From Pseudomonadota bacterium (GTDB lineage Bacteria; Pseudomonadota; Alphaproteobacteria; Acetobacterales; Acetobacteraceae), in NCBI GenBank assembly GCA_021807975.1, contig JAKBCJ010000280.1:1-6515 (forward strand): a stretch of DNA of 6,515 nucleotides. Reading direction: 5' to 3'. Positions 1 to 6,191 of the stretch are shown here, one piece after another. Position 1 is the first letter of the stretch, and each line of letters opens with the position of its first letter. The notes under the pieces were generated by a model. The model was given only the letters and a program-made list of their open reading frames with translations, made no database searches and was not told where the DNA came from. The translations under genes and the position numbers were made by a program.

Positions 1-31
1 CGCCGAACCCTCGCTAGAACACGCCGACTGA
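1..31 (+). CDS. Possible 3' tail of an upstream gene (partial)
   Basis: The reading frame starting at base 2 is open and ends at a TGA at 29-31, giving the residues AEPSLEHAD just before metH. It would leave only 10 bases before the metH start, which suggests an operon-like arrangement. A second frame (from base 1) stays open until a TGA at 43-45 that overlaps the metH ATG, but it is arginine-rich and looks less protein-like. The fragment is too short to identify. In many proteobacteria a metF or methyltransferase gene precedes metH, but nothing visible here proves that. Confidence 0.25.
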   Translation, partial: AEPSLEHAD

Positions 32-41
32 AAGCGACACG

Positions 42-3000
42 ATGAACCGACCCCATTTGCTGGATGCCCTGCGGGACCGCGTACTGCTGTGCGACGGCGG
101 CATGGGCAGCCGTGTCCAGGCCCTGACGCTGGATGTCGAGAAAGACTACTGGGGCCGCGAGAACTGCACCGACGTGCTGGTGCTGTCACGGCCCGACATA
201 GTGCGAGAAATCCATCGCGGCTACTTCGAGGCCGGGGCCGACATGGTGGAAACGAACACCTTTGGCGGCTCCCCGGTCACATTGGGCGAATTCGATCTGG
301 CCGACCGGGCATTCGAGATCAATAAGATCGCTGGGGAACTGGCGCGCGAGGCGGCGGACAGCTTCGCCGACGACCGGCATCGCTGGGTGATCGGCAGCGT
401 CGGTCCGGGCACCAAGCTGCCGAGCCTGGGCAATATCGGCTATGATCCGCTGGAAGCGGCGCTTGCGGAGCAATGCAGGGGCCTGATCGCCGGCGGCGTC
501 GATGCGATCCTGATCGAGACCTGCCAGGACACTTTACAAATCAAGGCGGCCGTCAACGGTGCGAAAGTCGCGCGCCGGGAAGCAGGCACGGACACCCCGA
601 TCTTCGTCCAGGTCACGGTCGAAACCACTGGCACGCTGCTGGTCGGCCCCGATATCGCCGCCGCCGGCGCGGTGATTGGTGCGCTGGACGTCCCGCTGAT
701 GGGCCTGAACTGCGCCACCGGCCCGCAGGAGATGGCGGAGCATGTCAGTTGGCTCGCGACCAACTGGCCGGGGTTGATCTCCGTCCAGCCCAATGCCGGG
801 CTGCCGGAACTGGTCGATGGACACACCCATTACCCGCTGGGCGCGGCCGATCTGGCTTCGTGGCTGGAGCGTTTCATCGCGGAGGACGGCGTCAATCTGA
901 TCGGCGGCTGCTGTGGCACCTCTATCGGGCATATCCAGGCGCTGGACCAGATGTTGCGGAAGCGCGGCGGCTTCCGGCCGGCCCCGGTCGTGCGCAAGCC
1001 AATATGGATCCCCGGTGTTGCCAGCCTGTATCAGGCGGTGCCGTTGCGGCAGGAGAACGCGATCTTCGCCATTGGCGAGCGCTGCAATGCCAACGGATCG
1101 AAGAAATGGCGCGAACTGCAGGAAGTCCACGACTGGGACGGCTGCGTCGCCATGGGGCGTGAGCAAGTGCAGGAAGGATCGCACGCGCTGGACATCTGCA
1201 CAGCGTTTGTCGGTCGCAATGAAACCCGGGAGATGGATGAGGTTATTCGCCGCTTCACCGCCTCGGTAAACAGCCCGCTGGTGATCGACAGCACCGAAAC
1301 CCCGGTGATCGAGGCCGCGCTGAAGCTGCATGGCGGCAAGCCGATCATCAACTCCATCAACTTCGAGGATGGCGAGAAGGCCGCGGCTGACCGGCTGATC
1401 CTGGCCAAAAAGTTTGGCGCGGCGGTGATTGCGTTGACTATCGACGAAGTCGGCATGGCGAAAACCCCCGAGGACAAGCTGCGTATCGCTCGGCGGCTGG
1501 TCGATTTCGCCTGCAACCAGCATGGGCTGGCACAGTCCGACCTGCTGATCGATCCGCTGACCTTCACCATCGCGACAGGCAATGAGGACGATCGCAAGCT
1601 GGCGCAATGGACGCTGGAGGGTATCGCCGCGATCCATCAGGAATTCCCCGATATCCAGATCATCCTGGGTCTGTCCAACGTCAGCTTCGGCTTGAACCCC
1701 GCCGCGCGGGCCGTGCTGAACAGCGTGTTCCTGGATCATGCCCGCAAGGCCGGGATGACGGGCGCGATCATCCATGTATCGAAGATCCGGCCGATGCATC
1801 TGATCGCGGAAGAAGAAAAGCAGGTCGCCGAAGACCTGATCTTCGACCGCCGGCGGGAGGATTACGACCCGCTGCAGCGCCTGTTGGAGCTGTTCGCCGG
1901 CCGCAAGGCCGCCGATGCGGTGAAGAAGGAACGCGCCGAAACCGCCGAGGGAAGGTTGAAGGATCGCATCGTCGATGGCGACCGTAAGGGTCTGCAAGAC
2001 GACCTGGATGAGGCGCTGCTGACGCTGCCGCCGCTGGATATCATCAACAACGTGCTGCTGGACGGCATGAAGGTGGTGGGCGACCTGTTCGGCGCCGGCA
2101 AGATGCAGTTGCCGTTCGTGCTGCAAAGCGCGGAGACGATGAAGGCGGCTGTCGCCTATCTGGAACCGATGATGGAACGGGTGGAGGGCCAGGAAAAAGG
2201 CACCATCGTCCTGGCCACGGTGAAGGGCGACGTGCATGACATCGGCAAGAACCTAGTCGATATCATTCTGACCAACAATGGCTATCGCGTCATCAACCTG
2301 GGCATCAAGGTGCCGCTGGGCGACATGCTGCAAGCGGTGCAGGACAACCGGGCGCACGCCATCGGCATGTCGGGGCTGCTGGTCAAATCGACCGTGGTGA
2401 TGCGTGAGAACCTGGAAGAAATGTCGCGTCGGGGCTTAGAGATTCCGGTTCTGCTGGGCGGCGCTGCGCTGACCCGCAACTATGTCGAGGATGCCTGCGT
2501 CAGTGCCTATGCGTCCGGCCGTGTCGCCTATGCGCGCGATGCGTTCGACGGGCTGCATCTGATGGACAAGGTGACCGGCAACGCGTTCGACGACTACCTG
2601 GCCGTTATCCAGTCCAAGCGCGTCGGCAAGGCGCGTAACACCGCCAGGACTCTGGGGCAGGCCGATGAAAAAGCCTTCCGGCCGGTCGATGTCGCCGTGG
2701 TTCGCCAGCGCCGTCACCGCCTGACCCGCGGCGTGCCGGTGGTTCAGCCGCCGTTCTGGGGTGCCCGGGTTTTGGAATCGGCCCCGAAAGCCATTGTGCC
2801 CTTCCTGAATGAGCGCAGCCTGTATCAATTCCAATGGGGCTTCCGGAAACAGGGGCGCTCGCTGGACGATTTCCTGGGTTGGGCGAAGCAGGAACTGCGC
2901 CCGGTGATGCGCCGGATGCTGGCGCTGTGCGAGGAGCAGGACATCCTGAAGCCTCAAGCCGCCTATGGTTACTGGAAGGCGGCAGGGCAGGGGAACGACC

Positions 3001-3527
3001 TGCTCATTTTCGAGCAGGATGGCACGACCGAGGTTACGCGGTTCTCCTTGCCGCGCCAGTCGAAGGAGGATGGCGAGTGCATCGCCGATTTCTTCCGCGA
3101 CGTTGACGACGCGGAGCGGGACGTGATTGCGTTGCAGGTGGTGACAGTGGGGCAGAAAGCGTCCGACACCGCGCGCGTTTGGTTCGAGGATAATCGTTAC
3201 CAGGATTATCTGTATCTGCATGGCCTGTCGGTGGAGATGGCCGAGGCGATGGCGGAATACGTCCATAAGCGAATCCGAGCGGAACTTGGGTTCGCTGGTG
3301 AGGATGACCGGGATATGGAGAAGATGCTGTCGCAGGGGTATCGCGGCAGCCGGTATTCATTCGGGTATCCCGCTTGTCCTCGGCTGGAGGATCAGGAGCC
3401 GATCCTGAAGATGCTGGGCGCCGATCGGATCGGGATTTCGCTGTCGGATGAGTTCCAGTTGCATCCGGAACAATCGACCAGTGCGATCGTGGTGTTGAAT
3501 CCGAAGGCTAAGTATTTCTCGGTGTGA
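42..3527 (+). CDS. metH: Cobalamin-dependent methionine synthase, full length
   Basis: The enzyme transfers the methyl group of 5-methyltetrahydrofolate through cobalamin to homocysteine, giving methionine and tetrahydrofolate in the cytosol. All four modules are present in 1161 residues, somewhat shorter than E. coli MetH (about 1227). The homocysteine domain (about 1-320) has the zinc ligands C224 (GLNCATGP) and C290/C291 (GGCCGT). The pterin domain (about 340-600) starts at IGERCNANGSKKW, residue 344. The cap domain (about 607-710) includes MQLPFVLQSAETM from residue 688. The cobalamin domain has DVHDIGKN with the lower axial ligand H732. The reactivation domain (about 860-1161) has RYSFGYPACP, with GYPACP at 1108-1113, and ends in KAKYFSV. 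The ATG at 42 fits the family N-terminus; the ribosome site is weak (GAAAG at 29-33 region). No cobalamin riboswitch can be judged because only 41 upstream bases are shown. No frameshift or missing key residue is seen. A divergent remnant of its 3' end lies at 4780-4848. Confidence 0.98.
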   Translation: MNRPHLLDALRDRVLLCDGGMGSRVQALTLDVEKDYWGRENCTDVLVLSRPDIVREIHRGYFEAGADMVETNTFGGSPVTLGEFDLADRAFEINKIAGELAREAADSFADDRHRWVIGSVGPGTKLPSLGNIGYDPLEAALAEQCRGLIAGGVDAILIETCQDTLQIKAAVNGAKVARREAGTDTPIFVQVTVETTGTLLVGPDIAAAGAVIGALDVPLMGLNCATGPQEMAEHVSWLATNWPGLISVQPNAGLPELVDGHTHYPLGAADLASWLERFIAEDGVNLIGGCCGTSIGHIQALDQMLRKRGGFRPAPVVRKPIWIPGVASLYQAVPLRQENAIFAIGERCNANGSKKWRELQEVHDWDGCVAMGREQVQEGSHALDICTAFVGRNETREMDEVIRRFTASVNSPLVIDSTETPVIEAALKLHGGKPIINSINFEDGEKAAADRLILAKKFGAAVIALTIDEVGMAKTPEDKLRIARRLVDFACNQHGLAQSDLLIDPLTFTIATGNEDDRKLAQWTLEGIAAIHQEFPDIQIILGLSNVSFGLNPAARAVLNSVFLDHARKAGMTGAIIHVSKIRPMHLIAEEEKQVAEDLIFDRRREDYDPLQRLLELFAGRKAADAVKKERAETAEGRLKDRIVDGDRKGLQDDLDEALLTLPPLDIINNVLLDGMKVVGDLFGAGKMQLPFVLQSAETMKAAVAYLEPMMERVEGQEKGTIVLATVKGDVHDIGKNLVDIILTNNGYRVINLGIKVPLGDMLQAVQDNRAHAIGMSGLLVKSTVVMRENLEEMSRRGLEIPVLLGGAALTRNYVEDACVSAYASGRVAYARDAFDGLHLMDKVTGNAFDDYLAVIQSKRVGKARNTARTLGQADEKAFRPVDVAVVRQRRHRLTRGVPVVQPPFWGARVLESAPKAIVPFLNERSLYQFQWGFRKQGRSLDDFLGWAKQELRPVMRRMLALCEEQDILKPQAAYGYWKAAGQGNDLLIFEQDGTTEVTRFSLPRQSKEDGECIADFFRDVDDAERDVIALQVVTVGQKASDTARVWFEDNRYQDYLYLHGLSVEMAEAMAEYVHKRIRAELGFAGEDDRDMEKMLSQGYRGSRYSFGYPACPRLEDQEPILKMLGADRIGISLSDEFQLHPEQSTSAIVVLNPKAKYFSV

Positions 3528-3533
3528 TCGACG

Positions 3534-3580
3534 GCCCGGCCTCGACGCGTGTCCGGGACCGGATCGCGTTGAGGCCGGGC
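3534..3580 (+). terminator. Hairpin terminator after metH
   Basis: Seven bases after the metH stop, the arm GCCCGGCCTCGACGCG (3534-3549) pairs with 3565-3580 over 16 positions, with a single G-T wobble. The 15-base loop itself contains TCCG/CGGA, which could extend the structure. A short T-containing run (GTTTCTC) follows at 3581-3587. The stem is very strong but the T-tract is short, so it may act as a rho-independent terminator or as an RNA-stabilising 3' end. It isolates metH from the PEP-CTERM gene downstream. Confidence 0.75.
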
Positions 3581-3825
3581 GTTTCTCAAGCGAACGCAGC
3601 AACATGACGGCGCCCCGCGCCTACACGAGGCATGACCGCGGCGACCTCCGTCGGGTCACGTATTGTGCAGGCTTCGGCCCGTTCCATCGCCGCCAGTCGG
3701 CTTGATCACCTGGCCCGCCGGCTGTGGCAAATGGGTGTCGGAAAAACTTACAGTGCCGCTCTCGCTGTCTCGGTTAGCGGCTTTCTAAACTCCAAAAATG
3801 CGCCGAAGAACTGGCTGTTTTGCAA
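3581..3825. other. Gene-poor spacer between metH and the PEP-CTERM gene
   Basis: No convincing gene is seen. The first part (about 3590-3720) is very GC-rich: 43 of 60 bases are G or C in 3601-3660. The last part is AT-rich: 25 of 60 in 3781-3840. A 72-codon frame at 3632-3850 exists, but it runs across the predicted promoter, has no recognisable domain and is probably chance. A short minus-strand frame of about 33 codons near 3586-3687 also has no features. The region from 3736 on appears to be regulatory DNA. Confidence 0.5.
3736..3752 (+). promoter_or_regulatory. Candidate activator-binding site upstream of the sigma-54 promoter
   Basis: The 17-base element TGTCGGAAAAACTTACA has symmetric ends (TGT..G and C..ACA) around an A-rich centre. 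It lies about 110 bases upstream of the transcription start predicted from the sigma-54 site at 3826-3842, the usual distance range for a bacterial enhancer-binding protein. PEP-CTERM genes in some proteobacteria are reported to be controlled by RpoN together with the PrsK/PrsR two-component system, so PrsR is the obvious candidate. Assigning this site to PrsR is inference; only one copy was seen. Confidence 0.4.
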
Positions 3826-3842
3826 CTGGTATGGTAATTGCA
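3826..3842 (+). promoter_or_regulatory. Sigma-54 (RpoN) type promoter of the PEP-CTERM gene
   Basis: The bases CTGGTATGGTAATTGCA fit the sigma-54 consensus YTGGCACG-N4-TTGCW. The -24 GG (3828-3829) and the -12 GC (3840-3841) are separated by exactly ten bases, and the only core deviations are C-to-T at two positions of the -24 block. Transcription would start near 3853, giving a leader of about 37 bases before the GTG start at 3890. Sigma-54 needs an ATP-dependent activator, so expression of the downstream protein would be conditional. The sequence match is direct observation; activity is inferred. Confidence 0.65.
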
Positions 3843-3874
3843 CGTTGTGATATCACCCTAAGATGCGTTCGTTT

Positions 3875-3880
3875 GCGGAG
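3875..3880 (+). promoter_or_regulatory. Ribosome binding site fixing the GTG start
   Basis: The purine-rich GCGGAG ends nine bases before the GTG at 3890. It is the only Shine-Dalgarno-like element near the beginning of the open frame, and it supports the GTG start rather than the later in-frame TTG at 3962. Confidence 0.55.
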
Positions 3881-3889
3881 TAACATATT

Positions 3890-4714
3890 GTGCGGAATCT
3901 AGCCGGGATTGCCGTTGGAACAACGCTTCTCGGAAAGGTGGCATCGGCGTCCGGCTCGCGATTGATCGGCACCGCTGGTGTTCTGGCGACGGTGCTGGCC
4001 TTCAGCGGCGTGGCCAACGCGACCCCCGGGCTCAGCATTGCGGTCTACGATGGCAGTGCCCTGGTGCCGGCCTATGGCGGCGGAGCGCCGAGCGAGGCAG
4101 TAGTGTCAAATGAAATCAGTATCATGGCGGGCGAGCAGCCCACCTACACTTTCATCGAAGCTAGCCCATCGTTTTTCTATGGCGACCAATCGGGTGTACC
4201 CAGTACCGTCGCTAATTTCTTTGGCAGCGCCGCCGCCGGCACCCTCGCGGCGAACGATACAAATGCCGCTAATGGAGGCTTTTTCGGATTTATCGCTACT
4301 GGCTATATCGATGTAACAACGGCGGGACTCTATACGTTTAACCTGCCGCCGCGCACTAACGGCACGACAAGTCCTGGTAGCGACGATGCGGTGCGTGTCG
4401 TGGTCGATGGCAATACGGTGGCGGAGCTGAACTATGTTAACGCCGCGTCGCCACAGAGTACCGCCGAGACACTCTCTGTCGGATACCACAGTATCACTAT
4501 CGATTATTTCCAGACTGGCGGCGGCTCGGATATAAATTATCAGGCCACTGGCCCGAGCGGTAGCGCGATCGCCTACACCACCTCAGCTACTGGCACAACC
4601 ATTCCAGAGCCAGCAAGCTCGGGTCCGTTCGCTCTAGCTTTAGCTTGCCTCGGTATGGCACGCTGGCGCCGGCCTGTCCGCCCATCGCGCCGCTCGCCTG
4701 CCTCTGCCGGGTGA
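3890..4714 (+). CDS. Secreted PA14-like domain protein with PEP-CTERM sorting signal
   Basis: This 274-residue protein has an N-terminal export signal: a hydrophobic core at about 25-42 and a likely signal peptidase cut after ANA at residue 44. The n-region before it is unusually long. Residues about 85-228 resemble a PA14 domain, a beta-barrel often involved in carbohydrate binding. The matching blocks are GFIATGYIDVTTAGLYTF (from 133), SDDAVRVVVDG (164-174) and GYHSITIDYF (198-207). The C-terminus is a PEP-CTERM signal: PEP at 239-241, then a short hydrophobic segment (PFALALACLGMA) and an Arg-rich tail (RWRRPVRPSRR). Such proteins are recognised at the inner membrane by an exosortase and released or anchored in connection with exopolysaccharide, biofilm or floc formation. 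No exosortase is in the window. A putative sigma-54 promoter lies upstream. Local AT-rich stretches (25 of 60 G or C in 4261-4320) differ from metH. A carbohydrate-binding role is inference. Confidence 0.85.
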   Translation: MRNLAGIAVGTTLLGKVASASGSRLIGTAGVLATVLAFSGVANATPGLSIAVYDGSALVPAYGGGAPSEAVVSNEISIMAGEQPTYTFIEASPSFFYGDQSGVPSTVANFFGSAAAGTLAANDTNAANGGFFGFIATGYIDVTTAGLYTFNLPPRTNGTTSPGSDDAVRVVVDGNTVAELNYVNAASPQSTAETLSVGYHSITIDYFQTGGGSDINYQATGPSGSAIAYTTSATGTTIPEPASSGPFALALACLGMARWRRPVRPSRRSPASAG

Positions 4715-4753
4715 TCGTGTTGGAATGTCAGGTAAAGCATTAAGGTTATGCCA
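4715..4753. other. Short spacer after the PEP-CTERM gene
   Basis: Between the stop codon and the metH-like remnant no clear terminator is visible. Only a 4-base pairing GCAT/ATGC is seen around 4737-4751, too weak to call. Transcripts of the PEP-CTERM gene could therefore run into the convergent dedA gene. Confidence 0.35.
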
Positions 4754-4848
4754 CTGGTGCTCGGGCCGGTCGATTACGGTTGCATCTGGAACAATCTGCC
4801 TGCGTTCTGGTCGTACTCAACCGTCGGGCTAAGTATTTTTCGGTTCGA
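4754..4848 (+). pseudogene. Divergent remnant of a metH 3' end
   Basis: Bases 4780-4848 align without gaps to the last 23 codons of metH (3459-3527), stop codon included: by my count 48 of 69 bases and 15 of 22 residues are identical. The shared protein blocks are LH-EQS, VVLN and AKYFSV. The metH stop TGA is replaced by CGA, so the frame reads on. Many differences are synonymous (GTG/GTC, GTG/GTA, AAT/AAC, TTC/TTT, TTG/CTC). The copy therefore evolved as part of a functional metH before it decayed, and is not a fresh duplicate of the neighbouring gene. Further upstream, 4754-4779 (LVLGPVDYG in another frame) weakly resembles metH MLGADRIG, implying a small deletion or frameshift in between. 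There is no start or fold for a functional protein. The part before 4780 is less certain. Confidence 0.75.
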
Positions 4849-4881
4849 CAGCCTTCTTCCGTGGCGACGGGCTCGGCTGAC

Positions 4882-4896
4882 ACCGTATCGCACGGT
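4882..4896 (-). terminator. Weak hairpin just after the dedA stop
   Basis: ACCGT (4882-4886) pairs with ACGGT (4892-4896) around a five-base loop, one base beyond the dedA stop on the minus strand. The stem is short and no T-run follows, so termination here is doubtful. Confidence 0.2.
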
Positions 4897-4897
4897 T

Positions 4898-5566
4898 TCA
4901 CGAATGGGCGTTCGCCGGGGACGGTTCGTCCCGGTGCCCCTTGCTTTGCTGGCGGGCATCCTCCAGCAGGCGCGCTTCGTTCCGGTTTACGAAAATGACC
5001 GCCGCCAGAATGGCTGCCCCGCCCGTTACGCCCAGGGCGATGCCGATCGGGCCGCTTAGCCGCTTGGCGGCGTCACCCAGCAGATACGCCCCGAATCCGT
5101 AAAGCGAGGTCCAGCCGATGCCGCCCAGGGCGTTCCAAATCAGGAACATCGGCCAGGGCATGCGGTTGGCGCCGGCCAGCAGGGCGGCGAAGGTGCGCAG
5201 GAAGGCAACGAATCGGCCAAGGAATACGACCGCGCCGCCGTAGCGGTAGAACAGGTAGCGGCCTAGTTCCAGGCGGTCGTCGCTTATCCCCAGCTTCCGG
5301 CCCCAGCGCGACAGCAACCTGTAGCCAATCCCGCGGCCGATCAAATAGCCGACTTGATCCCCCACGATCGCCCCCAACGCGGCGAGCGGGACAAGCAGGA
5401 AGATGCTCAGCCGATGCGTCGTCGCCGCATACAGCGCGGCGGCGATCATCAGGCTCTCGCCCGGCAGCGGCAGGCCCATGCTTTCCAGCATGATACCCAG
5501 CACGATGACCCAGTAGCCGTAGGTCTGGAACAGGCCCTCGATCGCGTGCAGGTGGAATATCGACAA
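4898..5566 (-). CDS. DedA-family membrane protein (SNARE-associated/VTT fold)
   Basis: DedA-family proteins sit in the inner membrane. Several members recycle undecaprenyl phosphate or other phospholipids across the bilayer, affecting envelope integrity, proton motive force and antibiotic tolerance. The 222-residue length is typical. Family hallmarks are seen: E28 and E37 in ESMGLPLPGE (the re-entrant segment), GDQVGYLIGR at 69-78, and FLGRFVAFLRTFAALLAG at about 115-132 with R118 and R124. Hydrophobic membrane segments lie near 16-36, 40-68, 110-131, 137-162 and 172-195, followed by a charged tail. The start is a TTG (5564-5566): an in-frame TAA lies only a few codons upstream and AAGG sits seven bases before the TTG. 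The gene follows the thioesterase gene by 71 bases on the same strand, so they may share a transcript. It converges on the PEP-CTERM/metH-remnant region. The exact lipid substrate cannot be told. Confidence 0.92.
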   Translation of the reverse strand: MSIFHLHAIEGLFQTYGYWVIVLGIMLESMGLPLPGESLMIAAALYAATTHRLSIFLLVPLAALGAIVGDQVGYLIGRGIGYRLLSRWGRKLGISDDRLELGRYLFYRYGGAVVFLGRFVAFLRTFAALLAGANRMPWPMFLIWNALGGIGWTSLYGFGAYLLGDAAKRLSGPIGIALGVTGGAAILAAVIFVNRNEARLLEDARQQSKGHRDEPSPANAHS

Positions 5567-5637
5567 CGGCTGACCTTATGACTGAACGCCGGACGCGGCG
5601 GTGTGTCCGGGGTCAACGCGCCGGCGGGGTCCGGGGT
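5567..5637. other. Spacer between thioesterase and dedA with small repeats
   Basis: This 71-base gap holds two direct copies of GTCCGGGGTC (5605-5614 and 5629-5638). It also holds a 6-base inverted repeat, CCGGAC (5589-5594) with GTCCGG (5605-5610). On the minus strand no T-run follows the hairpin, so it is at most a weak terminator after the thioesterase. The dedA ribosome site AAGG lies at its dedA end. Confidence 0.35.
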
Positions 5638-6075
5638 CTAGCCAGCCGCGATTAAGGATAATTTGGCGCGCGCATCGTCGGGGATGGGCACCGGCTTCTG
5701 CACCCCCCGTTCAACGAAGACGTGAACGAAGTGACCCTCGGCGGCGGCAATGTCCTCATCGTTGCGGAAGATGCCGATTTCGTAACGCACGGAACTGCGG
5801 CCGATGGAAGCGACCCGGATCCCCACATTCACCCGGTCGGGGAACGCCAGCGAGGCATGGTAGCGGCAGGCAACTTCGGCTACCACGCAATGCACCGGGC
5901 CGTCGAGCAGGCCGACGACTTTTTCGGACATCTCGTAATAGGTCACGGCGGTATCGAAATAAGAGAAGTAGTTGACGTTGTTCACATGCTGGAACACATC
6001 GTTGTCCATCCACCGTGTGGTGATGGCGTTAAACCAGCGGTAGTCGGCGCGTTTTCCGGGCGGTTGGCGGCTCAT
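5638..6075 (-). CDS. Hotdog-fold acyl-CoA thioesterase (4HBT/YbgC-like)
   Basis: This 145-residue protein belongs to the 4-hydroxybenzoyl-CoA thioesterase superfamily, which hydrolyses acyl-CoA thioesters in the cytosol. The signature near the N-terminus is RWMDNDVFQHVNNVNYFSYFDTA (written here in two parts: RWMDNDVFQHVNN, residues 21-33, then VNYFSYFDTA). D24 or D26 sits at the usual catalytic aspartate position, before the HVNN that starts the central helix. The later part (VAEVACRYHASLAFPDRVNVGIRV and SSVRYEIGIF) matches the beta-sheet of the fold, and the length is normal. The start is ATG at 6073-6075 with AGGA a few bases upstream. It is divergent from the copC-like gene (116-base gap) and lies upstream of dedA on the same strand. 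The family includes YbgC (linked to Tol-Pal), but no tol genes are seen here, so the substrate remains unknown. Confidence 0.9.
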   Translation of the reverse strand: MSRQPPGKRADYRWFNAITTRWMDNDVFQHVNNVNYFSYFDTAVTYYEMSEKVVGLLDGPVHCVVAEVACRYHASLAFPDRVNVGIRVASIGRSSVRYEIGIFRNDEDIAAAEGHFVHVFVERGVQKPVPIPDDARAKLSLIAAG

Positions 6076-6191
6076 GCGATCCTGCTCGTTGTGTGACGGT
6101 TTGCGCGATCTCTTTACCCCTGTGGCGGGTCGATGGACAGCAGCGCCCCCCCGCGCTACACGGCGCGCCGCGTTGCCATTGAAGGATCATC
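6076..6191. promoter_or_regulatory. Divergent promoter region between thioesterase and copC
   Basis: The 116 bases must hold the start signals of two divergent genes. No clear -35/-10 pair or copper-responsive operator could be picked out. A perfect 10-base palindrome CGGCGCGCCG lies at 6161-6170. The copC ribosome site AAGGA (6182-6186) is five bases before its ATG; the thioesterase site AGGA faces the other way near 6080-6084. Confidence 0.4.

Noticed and set aside
534..2237. 567-codon open frame on the minus strand inside metH
   Set aside because: It lies fully antisense to a clearly conserved metH, is His/Gln/Arg-rich without any recognisable domain, and long antisense frames are common in GC-rich coding DNA.
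2436..3266. 276-codon minus-strand frame inside the 3' half of metH
   Set aside because: It is an antisense shadow of the cobalamin and activation domains, with no family features.
3609..3627. Similarity of GCGCCCCGCGCCTACACG with a stretch near 6142-6161
   Set aside because: It needs a gap, consists mostly of low-complexity GC, and no boundary or function goes with it, so it is probably chance.
3813..3823. A second sigma-54-like match (TGGC...TTGCA) just upstream of the called promoter
   Set aside because: Only seven bases separate GG and GC instead of the required ten.
3632..3850. 72-codon plus-strand frame in the metH/PEP-CTERM spacer
   Set aside because: It has no ribosome site or domain, and it runs through the predicted activator site and sigma-54 promoter.
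4780..4998. 72-codon frame that contains the metH-like tail
   Set aside because: Only its first 22 codons have meaning (the metH remnant); the rest is read-through into the antisense of dedA, so it is not called as a functional gene.
4748..5059. 103-codon plus-strand frame after the PEP-CTERM gene
   Set aside because: It mixes the out-of-frame metH remnant with the antisense of dedA and shows no coherent protein.
5722..6096. 124-codon plus-strand frames (5601-5975 and 5722-6096) opposite the thioesterase
   Set aside because: The minus-strand thioesterase has a clear family signature; these are its shadows.
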